From Collybia mongolica (taxonomy: Eukaryota > Basidiomycota > Agaricomycetes > Agaricales > Clitocybaceae), in assembly GCA_013420905.1 (NCBI GenBank), contig JAAXNY010000017.1, forward strand, positions 186,001 through 250,000: 64,000 bases of DNA, given 5' to 3'. Positions within the stretch are counted from its first letter, which is position 1. Every line of letters begins with the position of its first letter. The notes beneath the pieces were generated by a model. The model saw nothing but the letters and a program-made list of their open reading frames with translations. It was not told the DNA's origin and searched no databases. Both the position numbers and the translations under genes were made by a program. Below are positions 59,381 through 64,000 of the stretch, one piece after another.

Positions 59381-62300
59381 GAGAGTTAGAAGGAGGGCGA
59401 AAAAAGCTGTCGGAGCTGTTGAATATATAGGAGATCGGGGCCAGGATGCTGGGCATATGGGCAGATCACCAAGCGCTTAGCCAACCTCAGGCGCGCCGCA
59501 CTTTCAATGTTTCGCGGACATCGCTTCAGGTTCCGAGTCGCGAATTCGCACCCTTAAACCGCAGACCACGGCCAGTAAGGTAAATCTCATATATGTATCC
59601 ACTCACTCTCAGGCTTTGGCTAAGCTGCAACAATTGTTCCGTTTTCTTCTCTAACAATTCGCAGGGTTACCAGGCAACTTTTTCCAAATTAAGCTTGACA
59701 CGCTAGAAACTGGCCCTGTGAATTGCGTTGGTGTCGCATTTTGCCTTAATTCAATCTTGACTTGCTGTACTTGTTTTACGCCAGCAAAACAGCGGATCAT
59801 TACATCTCGTTGGGAAATGCGCCGAGGCAAAAGCCGGTCATAGATTTTTGATTTTCTTTTTTTCTTCTGCAATCACCATGTACAACAAAACCATTCTGGA
59901 TATCTGAGGAGTCCCGATTCGGTGATCAAGGAGATCATCAACGCGTGGATGCCGACATGGTTTTAACCAAACGCCTTGCTCCGCGTGCCCAATATGGGTA
60001 TATGGGGATTTGCTGTCACACCAGACCTACTGTCGAGCAAATATTTTCCTTGTAGGGCCAAATGTGCTAGTACCTCGGGCATGGATAGCTATGTTTTTTC
60101 ACCGAACCACCAGTTGCTGGAAGCTGACGGAAAACACCTTTGAGACTCCCTTTCCTAGCACCTAGGGATGCGGCCGCCGGTACCAAGAATGCTTCATTCT
60201 CGAAAACAGGTGTTGCACGCGTATCATTCTAATATTCGGCCAATCAGTATACCCTCTTTACTTCCCTGGAGTCCATAGTTCGAACATCATGCGTTCGATA
60301 ATTGGACAGACACGACGAGGAGCGAACACAGGAACGAGCTGGTTCTCACTTCCGTGCTCCTGAACATCCCTGCAGGGTCTTCATCACCCTGCTTTCAACC
60401 TTCGCGGTTACTCCGACCTCAGGCAGGCCCGCCCAGGCTGTCGTACAGAACAAAATATAACAAATGTACGTACGTACGAGTACTCTGCGAGGTTCTGGCC
60501 GTGGTTACCTACCTCCCCCCCGTTGTGCGGGTGCCATACTACCATCACAGCACCCGGGCTCTAACATAACAGCCTCGGGCTCGGTCAACCCGCCACACCC
60601 TCTCGATCCCATCCGATTTTTTCAAGGGTCCATGACATCGCAATGATGGTCCTAGCAGTGAGCTGCTTGAACCGGTCGGCGGGCCAGCGCTCTTACCTCC
60701 CGCGTGCGCGGATGGGGATACTCATAGTATTTTGGACGTGGAGATGAAAGTGCCCCTGCGCACGTTACTTATAGCAGTTTAAATCTGGGTCGAACACGTT
60801 GGGATTCTGGAGGCGGCATGGTCACAGGGTGGTACAAAAACTTTTAATCCTTTGTTCAGATAGCGTGGCCCCTTGATTTCTTTGACCCGCTATGCGAGGC
60901 GATATCCTAATTCACCGACATGGAAGGCGAACACTGCGGAAGTATCTCAAACCTATAATCACCGTTTTTCCTATATTTGAACACGACATACCGTACTAGT
61001 GATATGATTCGCGCCGACATCATGATTGGAATTCAAGTACATCATTGGCCGGCGTTATATTAAGTACCATTCCTTTTGCCCTATTACGACCTATCCAGGC
61101 CCTGGGTTTGCCCATAAATGCACTGTTGATGGCGATGGCTGTGGAGTGGATTTACGGGTTTTGGGCGGGCCGATGATAGACTCTCGTCAAGGACTCGCTT
61201 CTAACAGTGTAACGGTTCATTGAACCGACCCATAGGGTTGGCTGTGGCTAGAATTTTACCTCTCCAGCCTTAATGAGTCACTGCATATATTATTTGTGGG
61301 CGAATAGCTTCCTGGCGTGCTTTCCTTGGCCTTTCCGGACCGTTAGAATTTTTACCGGCGGCTGATAGAGTCTTACAAGGTCGGCGAGATACACATCATC
61401 ATACTGGTTCGCCGGGCGGTAAAGCACGTTGAAAGGATTCGGCACATCACACCTCACTATTGTTTATACCGTGCATATCGATCATATGAGCATTAAGTAG
61501 ACGACGATCCATACTTCAAGGGGGGATTCCCTGAATACGAAAAAAATATTGTGATCACGACTCGTGGCTCACACATGGGATGCCCCACGACTGGCTAACT
61601 TGAACCATAATCAGTGGGGTGAGGTGAAATCGCGGCCCGTTCCCATGCTAAAAACTATGTCTTCCGAGGAAGTGACCCACTTGGCGTTGAAGCTCACCTA
61701 CCTGAGGGGTGCTTCTTTAGGCGAACCTTGGCATTTGCGTTCCTTGCAGACTACTCTGGAATTTGAGACTCTCCTCCGCGGCATTTATGGCACCCACAAG
61801 CGCCCACAGGTAGTCGATCAAAGCGCCTTCAAATTTCCTAACGAGTTTATTTTGTTGAATCCCAGACTCGAGATCATGATGATCTATCAATTTTGGGCAT
61901 GACGTCAATTCGTTTATCAGAGATAATCAGTAAAACGCCCGTGGTCGTTATGTAGCTACAACAGCCGCTCTTCGCTAGAGGCTTCACCCGTGCCGACAGT
62001 ACTGTACTTACCTTTTGCCACCTGTCGAAAAACCCTGCCGCTCGTTATAAGGAAACTACGATTGTTCAAAACTCTTGTGTTGCCGATGCCGAGAATAGGG
62101 GCCAATGATGAAGCACGTGAGTAGGCTGCAAATCGGCGTGGTGAGTAACTCAGTTCCTTTTTCGATCGTGACGTCCAATCTAGCGGCAGTGTCGTACCCA
62201 CCACTCCTTTACAAATATCTATATATCGCGCAGTAGCTGGTTCTACCGCCTTATCAATTCACACTTCACGCCCGACTATTCTGTTCTCAACTCAACGTCT

Positions 62301-62413
62301 GTGTCGTGCGAGCCACTGGCACGAGGGGTCGAAAATCAGAACTTGATCATCAGTCCATTGTTATTATTGGAACGCTTCGATAAAACACCTATACGAACCT
62401 ATCTGACTCGCAC
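59381..62413. other. About 3 kb without a defended gene; one 112-codon frame
   Basis: A plus-strand frame at 61564-61902 reads APRLANLNHNQWGEVKSRPV and then MSSEEVTHLALKLTYLRGAS to a natural stop. It looks more protein-like than others here, but no family or second exon was recognised. A palindromic repeat of GTAC units lies near 60466-60480. The rest shows nothing. Confidence 0.3.
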
Positions 62414-63708
62414 ATGGCCCCTCGACTCCGAGTTCTCGCTGGGGCTACCCCAGAGACAATGACGCCTATTACGTCCAAGGTGAACACGACCGAGACACAT
62501 AGGATCGCTTCCGAGTTGTTTGAGGGGGAGGTGGTGGTCAATATTAAGGGATTCACCGACTCGGAGGGGCAGGTGAAGAAATCCGAGTACTTCTCAAGGG
62601 AGGACAGGCAGGGAATTACGTGGAGTATACAGGTTCGAGGTATGTCGCCGTTGGCGGGCTGCAAATTTGCCTTGGCCAGGTTGGAGGGCTGACAATGAAT
62701 CGGCAGGGAGGTTCTTGAAGTCTTACTCGGCGGACGACATTCTTTTTGGAAATACCTTCGATAAAGCATTGAAGCTGCCATGGGGCTCTGGTGCCGCACT
62801 GAAGTTTATGAAGTGAGTTATGGTCTTTTCTTGTACATCCAGCCCTGTTGAACCCATATCATTCGCTAGTTACATAGACCCAACCCTGACGCACGACTTG
62901 ACATCGAGTACTAAGCCATGGGCCCTCTCCCCGTTAGTATCAACGATGCCACACTTTGCCCACGCACGCATTCATTCAGATTCCCACCACGGACACGAGA
63001 CTCTTAAGCCTGACTCTGATTTTTCCGGACCGATGGTCCCCCATGACGTCCTGCCCCCATTCCCTCCATTGCGTTCTCTGACTGATGACACATCCCAGAT
63101 TCACCTCGCATTGTCGGACACGGGCTCTCCTCATAGTTCCATAAGTTCAGCCTCCTCTTCAACATCTTCTATTTCTTCCACGCTCTCCGCGGCGCATTCA
63201 TTCACTAGTGGTGTTAGCTCTTCCTCAAAGAGATCAAAAGGCAGTTCCGGAAAGGCGAGTAAGATCAAGGATGCAGTAAACGGTTTGCATGTAGGACGCA
63301 AGAGAAAGAAGACAGTCAATCCGAAATTGGGCCTCGACACCGCCAGCCAGCGTCGTGCGTATTTCGGCAGTGCAGAACATCGTCAAGCCATCTATTTTGG
63401 ACCGGAGGTATGATGCTTTGTTGATCACAATAGTGACTGTATGGTCTGATGGTAGTCGCATGGTTGAACAGGATGTGATCACAACCGATTTCTGTTATGG
63501 TTTCCTAGAGTTCAGTCCAACATTATCACTGCGGCTGCCAGGTGGGATTTCGTTTGATCTGATGCGATACTGGGACGGGCAACCCGTGAGATTTATCTGC
63601 TGCGAGCGGAAGGAGGTGGCTGTAGATGGCGAAGATCCATGGGGCGCATTATTTTGGTGCGTATCCATTGAGATGGAAGATGGAGAGGAGGAGCTGGGGG
63701 TAGAGTAA
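62414..63708 (+). CDS. DUF1769 / UPF0590 family protein
   Basis: Four exons, 62414-62639, 62707-62812, 62870-63407 and 63472-63708, introns 57-67 bp, all in phase, give 368 residues. N-terminal domain: PRLRVLAGATPETMTPITSK, FEGEVVVNIKGFTDSEG, GITWSIQVRG and SADDILFGNTFDKALKLPWG. The middle (about residues 130-250) is Ser-rich low complexity (SSISSASSSTSSISSTLSAA). The C-terminal domain has DVITTDFCYGFLEFSPTLSL, LPGGISFDLMRYWDGQPVRF and ICCERK. These two blocks, with a variable centre, are the pattern of the fungal DUF1769 (UPF0590) family known from S. pombe and most fungi. Molecular function is unknown. The stop is at 63706-63708, and the rest of the window shows no gene. Confidence 0.85.
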
Positions 63709-64000
63709 TAGTAATGTTAATGATGAATTGTCTACGTCAGGACTATTATTGCTATTGTAACGGCCGAGTGTTGTGGCACTCGTCGTCCGGAATCGCCCGG
63801 CATCCAGGAATAGACATTTCCTGGGGCGGGTCGGCAGGGATGTCTTGGGACAAAGTCCGGCAAGAGCATCGGAAAGTCGCGTGGGATCGGAAGAAGACAT
63901 ATGCTGCGACGTGGCATAGACCTCCTTAGACATATTTTATATTGTTCGAAGATCACTAAGCAATCTAACTGCCCAGATCATTATTATGACGACTGGACCA

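Overview
The window is nuclear DNA of a basidiomycete fungus, most likely an Agaricomycete. Nearly every gene is cut by introns of about 45-65 bp with GT..AG ends. The gene families are also typical of mushroom-forming fungi: a DUF6593 protein, a short F-box/LRR protein, a DUF6534-like seven-helix membrane protein, a sesquiterpene synthase, a TPR-CHAT protein and an OTT_1508-like deaminase. Exon boundaries were read by eye from splice signals, reading phase and family similarity; nothing was aligned by computer.

Left part (1-17 kb). A FYVE/SAP zinc-finger gene runs off the left edge. It is followed by a DUF6593 gene and a frameshifted F-box/LRR gene. Two mitochondrial genes then diverge from one 242-bp spacer: a MIX17/CHCHD2 twin CX9C protein and an Mba1/mL45-like inner-membrane ribosome receptor. 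Beyond a gene-poor stretch lie an intact sesquiterpene synthase and an MFS transporter with a very long central loop and two GC-AG introns.

Centre (17-37 kb). A 1,359-residue TPR-CHAT protein has 15 tandem 45-residue repeats and an intact His/Cys protease dyad. It sits in A+T-rich, almost intron-free sequence unlike its surroundings. Next come the ribosome-biogenesis genes PWP2 and MAK5 in tandem, and a Golgi-type fucosyltransferase-like gene. A stretch of about 6 kb follows with no gene I can defend, and then a 66-residue membrane microprotein gene that needs a GC-AG intron to be read.

Right part (37-64 kb). In order: a small one-helix membrane protein, the seven-helix membrane protein, a SulP transporter lacking its STAS domain, the SDH assembly factor SDH5/SDHAF2, a sedolisin whose active-site acidic residues are replaced, a GT32-like glycosyltransferase, the mRNA-decay helicase DHH1, a cysteine-patterned cell-surface protein, a deaminase-superfamily protein and a DUF1769/UPF0590 protein.

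Housekeeping genes (PWP2, MAK5, DHH1, SDH5, MIX17) are interleaved with lineage-specific genes. There is no secondary-metabolite cluster around the terpene synthase and no intact transposon. The best candidates for unusual biology are the TPR-CHAT protein, the deaminase-like protein and the sedolisin-like pseudo-enzyme.
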